Positions 1-6,241 are shown, numbered from the stretch's first letter. The stretch: 7,658 nucleotides of DNA from Porphyrobacter sp. (GCA_021732945.1 JAKFWB010000287.1:1-7658); one strand, 5' to 3'. Numbers and translations are program-made. The notes: generated by a model from the sequence alone, not told the origin.

Positions 1-154
1 GGGAGGTGGGGAGTGGGTGGATAGCGGAACGGCTGGATTTCCGAGCCAAGACTTCGTCGCTAGCAAGGCCACGTGCCAACTCAAGAAACCAACGAATTGC
101 ATTGTGCGCCTTACCAACTTACCTCTGCTCGACAAACAAGTTTGAGGCAGGCCA
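1..154. other. upstream spacer, no gene recognised
   Basis: No gene or RNA is recognisable here. An in-frame TGA at 143-145 closes the frame of the following gene, so that gene does not extend to the left. GAGG at 144-147 serves as its ribosome binding site. I see no convincing -35/-10 pair. The first 60 bases are G-rich and could be the tail of a feature that lies outside the window. Confidence 0.5.
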
Positions 155-1525
155 GTGACAAGCAAGGAAAAGATAATTCACACGGTTCTCTTTGAACTCC
201 GAAGAGCACAAATAGAACCTTGGACACCTCCGCCGTCAGGAGAAGTGAAGGAATTACGTTTACCGCCTGGCTTGCCGTTAAGTGATGGCAGACAAATGAG
301 TGCAACTAGTGAACTGCTCGATGCGGTTTATGATTATTCCAACATGATTTTAGATAATAATCCGGATCTGAAATCGCGATTCAAGAAGAGGGATCTATAT
401 CAGTTAGCAGCAAGATCATTTGGCGAAGTCTTGCAGTCAATTGATCTCGATCAGACCAACATAGAGCTTTGTGACACGGTAAAGAAAAATGTGGATGCGA
501 AGCTTCAAGAGATGATTGGGCGCCACCGCCAAGCCGTCCAGTTGGCATTGGGCTGCCACCTTCTTGATGGCGGTGCTGCCTATCCGATTGCCATTGGGCC
601 TGTAGTGTTCGAGACGCGCGAGCAATGGCGCTCGCGGATGGAATTAGAAGATAAGTTAACGGCTATCACCGCTAGAAGGCTGAAGGCCACTTGGGATGGA
701 CAAACATTACGAAAAAGAAAGACGATCAACGAAGCTCTAGATGAACGAGCAATGATCGATACAATTGGCGAATGCCCCATTGTCTGCACCGTTTCAACCG
801 ATGGATTGTCATCCAAAATGATTAACGAGAAAGGGCTGCTTGCAGCGCGGCTGGCGATGACCGCTATATCGCTAGTTTGGACAAACCCTTCCCTAGCCTT
901 GTCGTGGATGAATTTGCGCTACGACGGTCAAGCGTTTCGTAGGGACTACATATTGTTTCGCGATGGAGGATATGCAGGACGTGCATCGAGTATTTCCCAA
1001 ATGCCCTCCGGTCGTTGGACTGATGATGAAACAATCTCTTACCTCAAATCATACCAAAGGCTTTTTGATCAAGTTGGCGAGGCTCTGAATTATTACGTTC
1101 AACCCGCGACGAGTGCCGTACGCCCAACAACAATGAATGCCCTTTTCCTAAGTCTCTGGTGGTTTTACGAGTCTTGTCGTGAACCATCTGATCAGATGGC
1201 AACCACAAAGTTTGCTGCAAGTATGGATGCCTTAACCGGCGGGTACAAAGCTAAAGGGATTATCAAATTTATTGAAGCAAGACTGGGTGTGGCCGCAGAT
1301 AACAAAATTATGAAAGATGGTCGAACAGTCCGGAAGGTAGTGACTGACATTTACGATTCCAAACGTAGCCGAATGATTCACGGGTCGAGTGATAGTTTTG
1401 CACACGACTGGTCAGATGTAAGATCAGCCGCAGAAGCTGTCGGCCGCCATTGTCTGATAGCGGCAATCGATTGGCTGGCAAACAATCCCAGATCCGATGA
1501 TATTGAGGCGCTTTCCTCGAAATAG
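155..1525 (+). CDS. HEPN-domain (ApeA-like) protein, putative RNase-type defence protein
   Basis: This 456-residue soluble protein has no signal peptide or membrane helix. The first ~320 residues match no family I know. The C-terminal part resembles the ApeA-like HEPN fold: a hydrophobic aromatic helix at about 329-339 (ALFLSLWWFYE), then a helix carrying R404-x4-H409 followed by G (RSRMIHG), then a final amphipathic helix to about 448. R-x4-H is the metal-independent RNase signature of active HEPN proteins such as toxins and abortive-infection effectors, so an RNA-cutting role is inferred. The start is GTG at 155: TGA at 143-145 blocks anything longer, and GAGG at 144-147 lies 7 bases upstream. 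The next in-frame ATG, at 296, would lose 47 residues. Base composition differs sharply from nrdA (20 of 60 G/C at 301-360 against 40 of 60 at 3541-3600), suggesting horizontal acquisition. The gene appears to stand alone in the window. Target and trigger are unknown. Confidence 0.6.
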   Translation: MTSKEKIIHTVLFELRRAQIEPWTPPPSGEVKELRLPPGLPLSDGRQMSATSELLDAVYDYSNMILDNNPDLKSRFKKRDLYQLAARSFGEVLQSIDLDQTNIELCDTVKKNVDAKLQEMIGRHRQAVQLALGCHLLDGGAAYPIAIGPVVFETREQWRSRMELEDKLTAITARRLKATWDGQTLRKRKTINEALDERAMIDTIGECPIVCTVSTDGLSSKMINEKGLLAARLAMTAISLVWTNPSLALSWMNLRYDGQAFRRDYILFRDGGYAGRASSISQMPSGRWTDDETISYLKSYQRLFDQVGEALNYYVQPATSAVRPTTMNALFLSLWWFYESCREPSDQMATTKFAASMDALTGGYKAKGIIKFIEARLGVAADNKIMKDGRTVRKVVTDIYDSKRSRMIHGSSDSFAHDWSDVRSAAEAVGRHCLIAAIDWLANNPRSDDIEALSSK

Positions 1526-1702
1526 CTGGCTGCCGCATCGATGCGCAACACACTGTCAAAGCAGCGTCCACTTCGGGGCCGGTTCGAGAATTTCCGCTGC
1601 TGGCGCAAGCGGGATCGGAGCCGCCATTCTGCTATCGGGATGGCGCATCGACACCGCCATCGGCGCCGAGGGGTTGGCAAAATGTCATCCCCGCAATCAT
1701 CG

Positions 1703-1721
1703 CCCCGTGCTTGACACGAGG
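1703..1721. repeat. REP-like imperfect palindrome, copy 1
   Basis: CCCCGTG at 1703-1709 pairs with CACGAGG at 1715-1721 around a 5-base loop, with one mismatch. It resembles the perfect palindrome 44 bases further on, so the pair looks like two members of one short intergenic repeat family. There is no T-tract, so a classical terminator is unlikely. Confidence 0.4.
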
Positions 1722-1764
1722 TTAGGCTTTTCCTGTCCGCATGAGAGCGCAAAAAGGCAGCCAA

Positions 1765-1785
1765 GCCCCGTGCCGAGCACGGGGC
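1765..1785. repeat. REP-like perfect palindrome, copy 2
   Basis: GCCCCGTGC at 1765-1773 and GCACGGGGC at 1777-1785 form a perfect 9-bp stem with a CGA loop. It shares the CCCCGTG/CACGGGG core with the copy at 1703-1721. It could act as a transcription-ending or mRNA-protecting hairpin after the HEPN gene, although no run of T follows, or it could be a genomic repeat. Confidence 0.5.
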
Positions 1786-2013
1786 GACGAAGCATGGGAG
1801 ACTGCCCGCCGCAGCCACCCCCCGCTTGCCGCAGCGCGCAACATTCGAACCCCCACCCGTGCAAAAGATTCACGGTTGGATTCTAATGATTCAATCACCA
1901 TTTTTTTCTTCACAGATTCAGTTTGGGGCTTGCGCGGTTCGCTACTCAAGCTTGGTCCACGCGTCGCGGGTCTGTCACGCGGGTTTCACCGGCCTGTCAT
2001 GATGGTTTCAGGG

Positions 2014-2053
2014 TTAATCACCCGTTGACGGGAGTCGCTGGCTGATTCATCAT
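2014..2053 (+). promoter_or_regulatory. candidate nrdA promoter with overlapping CtrA-like site
   Basis: TTGACG at 2025-2030 and CATCAT at 2048-2053 are separated by 17 bases, giving a strong -35 and a four-of-six -10. TTAA at 2014-2017, a 7-base spacer and TTGA at 2025-2028 match the CtrA consensus TTAA-N7-TTAA except for one base, so the CtrA-like right half lies on the -35. GANTC sites at 2032-2036 and 2044-2048 sit in the spacer and at the edge of the -10. This is a compact cell-cycle promoter layout. The predicted start near 2060 would leave a leader of about 240 bases. Confidence 0.45.
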
Positions 2054-2058
2054 CTAGT

Positions 2059-2078
2059 GGTTCGGCGCAAATCGAACC
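2059..2078 (+). promoter_or_regulatory. inverted repeat at the predicted nrdA transcript start
   Basis: GGTTCG at 2059-2064 and CGAACC at 2073-2078 are perfect inverted repeats around 8 bases. Lying at the predicted start site, they could be an operator or a 5' stem-loop of the leader. The right arm overlaps the copy of TCGAACCCCCA at 2072-2082 that repeats 1845-1855. No regulator is known to me for this sequence. Confidence 0.35.
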
Positions 2079-2103
2079 CCCAAGCCATGGTGAAACGCCC
2101 GCC

Positions 2104-2213
2104 GCCCTGTTCAGGGCTGAGGAGAACGATTCGCTCTGGCCCACAGGGCAGGATGCGCGCCGCAAATGGGATCAACCGATGCGCCCGCAGGCCCGAATAG
2201 GGGCTTACCTGTT
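2104..2213 (+). promoter_or_regulatory. structured nrdA leader with competing hairpins
   Basis: GCCCTG at 2104-2109 can fold on CAGGGC at 2112-2117, or GCCCTGT at 2104-2110 can pair perfectly with ACAGGGC at 2143-2149. The latter segment can instead pair locally with GCCC at 2139-2142. Further down, CAGGCCC at 2190-2196 can close with GGG and CCTG ending at 2213. Mutually exclusive stems of this kind occur in riboswitches and attenuators. I found no match to the cobalamin or other riboswitch cores I know, and GC-rich DNA forms such stems easily. Confidence 0.3.
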
Positions 2214-2256
2214 GGCAAGTCTGTGGACCAACCGGTATAGAACAGAATCAGAACAT

Positions 2257-2298
2257 GGCCCCTTGCGCCACTGCGATGATTCGGGGGACAAGTGGGGC
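2257..2298 (+). promoter_or_regulatory. hairpin able to cover the nrdA ribosome binding site
   Basis: GCCCC at 2258-2262 pairs with GGGGC at 2294-2298, and the adjacent TTG (2263-2265) can pair with CAA (2289-2291), leaving G-T of 2292-2293 bulged. The right arm contains the GGGG (2294-2297) that lies 6 bases before ATG 2304. Translation of nrdA may therefore depend on opening this stem. Only the pairing is seen; its effect is inferred. Confidence 0.35.
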
Positions 2299-2303
2299 TT
2301 CAG

Positions 2304-4343
2304 ATGGATTTCAAGGCGAGCGATAACGTGCCCAATGACGCGCTGAACAGCGATGTGACGAATGAACTGGAATCAGGTGCGAATGCTGCCCCTGCTGTTG
2401 GGGAAGAAAAGGCCGTGACGATGAACACGAGTGATGCCGGATCAGAGGCGCTGATCGCCGCCAAGGCCACTGAAGCGCTGGGCAATGCCATGGTCGAAGC
2501 GGCCAAGCAGGCGGCTGCGCCCGATAGCAAGACAGTCAACGCCCGCCGCTTTACCGTGGTGACAGACAATAGCCGCGATGCGCGGCTGACCGATTTCGGC
2601 AAGGAAACCCTGACCGACCGCTATCTGCTGCCCGGAGAGACCTATCAGGATCTGTTCGCCCGCGTGGCGGATGCCTATGCCGATGATCAGCCCCATGCCC
2701 AGCGCCTGTATGACTATATCTCCAAGCTGTGGTTCATGCCGGCGACCCCGGTGCTGTCGAACGGCGGCACGCATCGCGGCCTGCCGATCAGCTGCTACCT
2801 CAACTCGGTGTCCGACAGCCTCGAAGGCATCGTCAACACCTGGAACGAGAACGTCTGGCTCGCCAGCAAGGGCGGCGGGATCGGCACCTATTGGGGCAAT
2901 GTCCGCGGGATTGGTGAGCCGGTTGGCCTGAACGGCAAGACCAGCGGGATCATTCCCTTCGTGCGCGTGATGGACAGCCTGACGCTGGCGATTTCACAGG
3001 GGAGCCTGCGGCGTGGTTCGGCGGCGTGCTATCTCGATGTTTCGCACCCCGAAATCGAAGAGTTCCTCGAAATCCGCAAGCCTTCGGGCGATTTCAACCG
3101 CAAGGCGCTGAACCTGCATCACGGCGTGCTGTTGACCGATGAATTCATGGAAGCGGTGCGTGACGGGGCGGAATTCGACCTCAAGTCGCCCAAGACCGGC
3201 GAAGTGCGCGCCACCGTGGATGCGCGCTCGCTGTTCCAGAAGCTGGTCGAAACCCGGCTGGCCACGGGTGAGCCCTATATCGTGTTCTCCGACACGGTGA
3301 ACCGCATGATGCCCAAGCATCACCGCGATCTGGGGCTGAAGGTGTCGACCTCGAACCTATGCTCGGAAATCACCCTGCCGACCGGGATCGACCACCTTGG
3401 CAATGACCGGACGGCGGTGTGCTGCCTGTCTTCGCTCAACCTCGAAACCTGGGAAGAGTGGAAGGGCGACAAGCTCTTCATTGAAGACGTGATGCGCTTC
3501 CTCGACAACGTGTTGCAGGACTATATCGACCGCGCGCCCGACGAAATGGCGCGCGCCAAGTACTCGGCGGAGCGCGAACGTTCGGTGGGTCTGGGCGTGA
3601 TGGGCTTCCACTCGTTCTTGCAGCAAAAGAGCATCGGGTTTGAAAGCGCGATGGCCAAGGCGCTGAACTTGCAGATGTTCAAGCACATCCACGCCAAGGC
3701 GTCCGAAGCCTCGATGCTGCTCGCGCAGGAGCGCGGGCCGTGCCCCGATGCGGCCGATATGGGCGCGATGGAGCGGTTCAGCTGCAAGATGGCAATCGCG
3801 CCGACCGCGTCGATCTCGATCATCTGCGGTGGGACGAGCGCCTGCATCGAGCCGATCCCGGCCAATATTTACACCCACAAGACCCTGTCGGGCAGCTTCA
3901 TCGTCAAGAACCCGTACCTGGAAAAGCTGCTCGACAAGAAGTCGAAGAACTCGACCAATGTCTGGAACTCGATCCTCGAACGCGGCGGATCGGTGCAACA
4001 TCTCGATTTCCTCTCGGTGGAGGAAAAGGCGGTCTACAAGACCAGCTTCGAGATCGACCAGCGCTGGCTGCTCGAATTCGCGGCTGACCGCACGCCCTAT
4101 ATCGATCAGGCGCAGTCGCTGAACCTGTTCATCCCGGCCGATGTCGACAAGTGGGATCTGATGATGCTGCACTATCAGGCGTGGGAGCGCGGCATCAAGT
4201 CGCTCTATTACCTCCGCTCCAAGAGCGTGCAGCGAGCGGGGTTCGTTGGCGGGGTGGAGGCGGATAACACCACCGAACTCGCCAAGATTGAACTCAACGC
4301 CGGTGATCAGACCGATTACGAGGAATGCCTCAGCTGCCAGTAA
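2304..4343 (+). CDS. nrdA: class I ribonucleoside-diphosphate reductase, alpha (catalytic) subunit
   Basis: It reduces ribonucleotides to deoxyribonucleotides in the cytosol together with NrdB. Residue numbers here count from an alternative GTG at 2292; subtract 4 for the ATG start. The thiyl-radical triad is N355, C357 and E359 in SNLCSE, and the redox cysteines are C168 (ISCYLN) and C377. The radical-relay tyrosines are Y639-Y640 (LYY), and the C-terminal C679-x2-C682 reloads the active site. The conserved barrel begins near N83. The first ~80 residues are Ala/Glu/Asp-rich with no recognisable ATP cone, so the protein (679 residues) is shorter than the E. coli type (761). ATG 2304 is preferred because GGGG lies 6 bases before it; GTG 2292 has GGGGGA only 3 bases away, and ATG 2421 would also spare all catalytic parts. 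It is the first gene of the nrd locus, with nrdB downstream. Confidence 0.95.
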   Translation: MDFKASDNVPNDALNSDVTNELESGANAAPAVGEEKAVTMNTSDAGSEALIAAKATEALGNAMVEAAKQAAAPDSKTVNARRFTVVTDNSRDARLTDFGKETLTDRYLLPGETYQDLFARVADAYADDQPHAQRLYDYISKLWFMPATPVLSNGGTHRGLPISCYLNSVSDSLEGIVNTWNENVWLASKGGGIGTYWGNVRGIGEPVGLNGKTSGIIPFVRVMDSLTLAISQGSLRRGSAACYLDVSHPEIEEFLEIRKPSGDFNRKALNLHHGVLLTDEFMEAVRDGAEFDLKSPKTGEVRATVDARSLFQKLVETRLATGEPYIVFSDTVNRMMPKHHRDLGLKVSTSNLCSEITLPTGIDHLGNDRTAVCCLSSLNLETWEEWKGDKLFIEDVMRFLDNVLQDYIDRAPDEMARAKYSAERERSVGLGVMGFHSFLQQKSIGFESAMAKALNLQMFKHIHAKASEASMLLAQERGPCPDAADMGAMERFSCKMAIAPTASISIICGGTSACIEPIPANIYTHKTLSGSFIVKNPYLEKLLDKKSKNSTNVWNSILERGGSVQHLDFLSVEEKAVYKTSFEIDQRWLLEFAADRTPYIDQAQSLNLFIPADVDKWDLMMLHYQAWERGIKSLYYLRSKSVQRAGFVGGVEADNTTELAKIELNAGDQTDYEECLSCQ

Positions 4344-4368
4344 GCGCTCGGGATCAAGGGCGGGCGCG

Positions 4369-4389
4369 GCGGGGCAACCGCCGCCCCGC
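4369..4389 (+). terminator. GC-rich hairpin after nrdA
   Basis: GCGGGGC at 4369-4375 pairs with GCCCCGC at 4383-4389 around 7 bases, starting 26 bases after the nrdA stop. No T-run follows, so it is more likely a partial terminator or mRNA-stabilising stem that sets different levels of nrdA and nrdB than a complete stop. Confidence 0.35.
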
Positions 4390-4428
4390 GCCTGCCGGCG
4401 GCCTATTCAACCAAGGGAGAGTGTCATC

Positions 4429-4611
4429 ATGGGTTTGCCGTTCTGGGCGAGTGTCTTCGGTGCGGTCGTTGCGGCCATATTCCTGGTGCGCGCGGTGATC
4501 GAGCTGCGGAAGGACACCCCCGGTCACGCCCGCAATGCGGCGATGATCCACGTGGCAATGACCTCGATGTTCCTCCCCATCTGTCTGATTCTCATCCTTC
4601 TCAATTTGTGA
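4429..4611 (+). CDS. small two-helix membrane protein between nrdA and nrdB, function unknown
   Basis: A 60-residue protein starts at ATG 4429 with GGGAGA at 4415-4420, 8 bases upstream, which is a strong site. The first hydrophobic helix spans about 7-24 and the second about 43-59. The charged segment between them (about 25-37, with E, R, K, D, H and R) suggests a hairpin in the inner membrane. The last residues are almost entirely Leu/Ile. Base composition and codon use resemble nrdA, so the gene is probably native to the locus and not recently acquired. It lies 85 bases after nrdA and 76 before nrdB on the same strand, so co-transcription is plausible. I recognise no family and can state no function; a link to ribonucleotide reductase rests on position alone. 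Confidence 0.75.
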   Translation: MGLPFWASVFGAVVAAIFLVRAVIELRKDTPGHARNAAMIHVAMTSMFLPICLILILLNL

Positions 4612-4682
4612 AGCGCCCGCCCGGTTGAATCCAGCCGCGCTCGCGCTCCGTTTCTGCTATAATGATGTCCTTCAGGAGACTC
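4587..4682 (+). promoter_or_regulatory. nrdB upstream region: three GANTC sites and a TATAAT box
   Basis: GANTC sites lie at 4587-4591 (inside the end of the small gene), 4627-4631 and 4678-4682, the last next to the ribosome binding site. TATAAT at 4658-4663 matches the -10 consensus exactly, but no -35 stands 16-18 bases before it; TTGAAT at 4625-4630 is 27 bases away. A separate, methylation-sensitive nrdB promoter is plausible. A start near 4670 would leave a very short leader. Confidence 0.4.
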
Positions 4683-4687
4683 TGCCC

Positions 4688-5734
4688 ATGTCGCTGCTCG
4701 AAGCCCGCTCCACCTACAAGCCGTTCCAGTACCCCTGGGCCTATGATTTCTGGAAGCGCCAGCAGCAGATCCACTGGATGCCCGAAGAGGTGCCCCTGGG
4801 CGAAGATTGCCGCGACTGGGCGCAGAAGATCACCGAGAACGAGCGGAACCTGCTCACCCAGATCTTCCGCTTCTTCACCCAGGCCGATGTCGAGGTGCAG
4901 AACTGCTATCACGAAAACTACGGCCGGGTGTTCAAGCCCACCGAAGTCAAGATGATGCTCGCCGCCTTCTCCAACATGGAGACGGTGCACATCGCGGCCT
5001 ATTCGCACCTGCTCGACACCATCGGCATGCCCGAAAGCGAATATTCCGCCTTCCTCGAATATGAGGAAATGAAGGACAAGCACGATTTCCTCGGCCAGTT
5101 CGGCGTCGACACCGATGAGGATATCGCCCGCACGCTCGCGGCGTTCGGCGGCTTCACCGAAGGGCTGCAATTGTTCGCCAGCTTTGCCATGCTGATGAAC
5201 TTCCCGCGCTTCAACAAGATGAAGGGCATGGGCCAGATCGTCAGCTGGTCTGTGCGCGACGAATCGCTGCACTGCGAAGGCATCATCAAGCTGTTCCACA
5301 CCTTCTGCGAGGAACGCCAGTGCCTGACCAAAGCGGTCAAGGAAGACCTGATCGACATCTGCCAGAAGACCGTGCGGCTGGAAGACAACTTCATCGATCT
5401 CGCCTTCGAAATGGGCCCGATCAACGGGATGAGCGCCAAGGAAATCAAACGCTACATCCGCTACATCGCCGACTGGCGCCTGAAGCAGCTCGGCCTGCAA
5501 GAGATCTACATGATCGAAGAACACCCCCTCCCGTGGCTCGCGCCGCTGCTGAACGGGGTGGAGCACGCCAACTTCTTCGAAACCCGCGCGACGGAGTATT
5601 CGAAGGGCGCGACGCGCGGCGACTGGAATTCGGTGTGGTCGTCGTTTGACAGCCGCCAGAAGGCCAAGGCGGTCAATGAGGACGAGGCTGTGGTGGCTGA
5701 GGCTGGGCTGTTTGGGGCTGAGGCTGCGGAGTAG
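4688..5734 (+). CDS. nrdB: class I ribonucleoside-diphosphate reductase, beta (radical) subunit
   Basis: This 348-residue subunit houses the diiron-tyrosyl radical cofactor that NrdA uses. All six metal ligands are in place: D67, E98-x2-H101, E158 and E192-x2-H195. The spacings match E. coli NrdB (31 residues from D67 to E98 and 34 from E158 to E192). Y105 sits four residues after H101, where the radical tyrosine belongs, so this is a conventional tyrosyl type and not a Phe-substituted Mn/Fe type. No ATP cone precedes the domain. The last ~20 residues, ending in GLFGAEAAE, are the expected NrdA-docking tail. ATG 4688 is chosen because AGGAGA at 4674-4679 lies 8 bases upstream and the conserved protein begins here; the frame is open back to TTG 4625. 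The next gene starts 3 bases after the stop. Confidence 0.95.
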   Translation: MSLLEARSTYKPFQYPWAYDFWKRQQQIHWMPEEVPLGEDCRDWAQKITENERNLLTQIFRFFTQADVEVQNCYHENYGRVFKPTEVKMMLAAFSNMETVHIAAYSHLLDTIGMPESEYSAFLEYEEMKDKHDFLGQFGVDTDEDIARTLAAFGGFTEGLQLFASFAMLMNFPRFNKMKGMGQIVSWSVRDESLHCEGIIKLFHTFCEERQCLTKAVKEDLIDICQKTVRLEDNFIDLAFEMGPINGMSAKEIKRYIRYIADWRLKQLGLQEIYMIEEHPLPWLAPLLNGVEHANFFETRATEYSKGATRGDWNSVWSSFDSRQKAKAVNEDEAVVAEAGLFGAEAAE

Positions 5735-5737
5735 GGG

Positions 5738-6241
5738 GTGACGCTCTCTGCTACATATAGCGTGAAAGAGATCGCCAATTGGATACTGGACTATGCCGAT
5801 GAGCTTGGTGAGCCAGTATCCAACATGGCCCTCAATAAACTTGTCTATTTCGCCTACGAACATGCACTGACATCATATGGTCGAAAGCTGACCGAGGCGA
5901 AAATCGAAGCTTGGGATCACGGCCCCGTTTTCCGTGAAGTGTATAGCTCCTTCAAGCAATTTGGCGCTGAGCCCATCACAGACCGGGCAAAAAAGTACAA
6001 TACAAGAACAGACTCGGTGGAAACCGTTCACCCTGATCTTGCGCCAGATGATGAAGAGATCATCATGGAGGCAGTAGCGTCCATGATTCGGCTCCCAGCG
6101 TTCATACTAAGGGAAATATCACATGACGCGCGGGGTCCTTGGTCAAAGGTTTGGAACCACACCGGTTCATCGAACCCCGGAATGGAAATTACTGATGATC
6201 TGATTTTGTCCTCTCTCCCAACGTCAAGGTTATCTCGATGA
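5738..6241 (+). CDS. Panacea-domain (SocA-like, DUF4065) antitoxin
   Basis: The 167-residue product shows the Panacea hallmarks in order: an N-terminal helix with YSVKEIANWIL (7-17), LNKLVYFAY (32-40), IEAWDHGPVFREVY (56-69) and the closing HDARGPWSKVW (129-139). Panacea proteins serve as antitoxins for many unrelated toxins; SocA of Caulobacter delivers the replication toxin SocB to ClpXP. The start is GTG 5738, with GGAG at 5728-5731 located inside the end of nrdB, so translation may be coupled to nrdB. Its stop overlaps the next start as ATGA (6238-6241), the usual layout of a toxin-antitoxin pair. Base composition is lower in GC than nrdB, which suggests later arrival. A GTG at 5762 is a possible shorter start, but it would cut into the domain. 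The family call is confident; the partner is inferred from gene order. Confidence 0.85.
   Translation: MTLSATYSVKEIANWILDYADELGEPVSNMALNKLVYFAYEHALTSYGRKLTEAKIEAWDHGPVFREVYSSFKQFGAEPITDRAKKYNTRTDSVETVHPDLAPDDEEIIMEAVASMIRLPAFILREISHDARGPWSKVWNHTGSSNPGMEITDDLILSSLPTSRLSR

Larger units (their letters stand above)
1526..1864. other. non-coding spacer between the HEPN gene and the nrdA control region
   Basis: Several open frames cross this GC-rich stretch, but none has a ribosome binding site or a recognisable product, and they overlap one another on both strands. Apart from the two palindromes listed separately I find no gene. The segment may be old repeat-derived or degraded sequence. TCGAACCCCCA at 1845-1855 recurs exactly at 2072-2082. 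Confidence 0.5.
1867..2282. promoter_or_regulatory. cluster of nine GANTC (CcrM methylation) sites upstream of nrdA
   Basis: GANTC occurs at 1867-1871, 1879-1883, 1888-1892, 1915-1919, 2032-2036, 2044-2048, 2128-2132, 2245-2249 and 2278-2282; a tenth lies at 2370-2374 inside nrdA. The first four fall within 53 bases of an AT-rich patch containing a T7 run. No GANTC occurs from 2375 to 4586. In Alphaproteobacteria the cell-cycle methylase CcrM modifies GANTC and GcrA reads the methylation state at promoters. The density here points to cell-cycle control of nrdA. The sites are seen directly; their methylation and use are inferred. Confidence 0.7.

Noticed and set aside
185..197. GTTC-N5-GAAC palindrome as an SOS box
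   Set aside because: The alphaproteobacterial LexA site is GTTC-N7-GTTC; spacing and orientation differ, and the motif lies within the coding region.
1378..2028. Overlapping open frames on both strands between the HEPN gene and nrdA
   Set aside because: No ribosome binding sites and no recognisable products; composition (Arg, Pro, Ala and Ser-rich) is typical of chance frames in GC-rich spacers and shadows of real genes.
1840..2085. tRNA fragment suggested by TTCGAACCCCC and GGTTCG-N-CGAACC
   Set aside because: No acceptor, D-arm or anticodon arm can be built around either copy and there is no CCA end.
2080..2290. Cobalamin riboswitch before nrdA, suggested by GGTGAAA (2089-2095) and GCCACTG (2267-2273)
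   Set aside because: The two motifs are some 170 bases apart, and the B12 box that should follow GCCACTG is absent because the coding region begins immediately.
1860..2303. NrdR box pair expected upstream of nrd genes
   Set aside because: No sequence close to the ACACAATATATTGTGT-type consensus is present in the region before nrdA.
3357..5863. Long minus-strand open frames antisense to nrdA and nrdB
   Set aside because: They are mirror frames of high-GC coding sequence, rich in Arg, Ala, His and Glu, with no conserved domain, while the plus-strand products are unmistakable.
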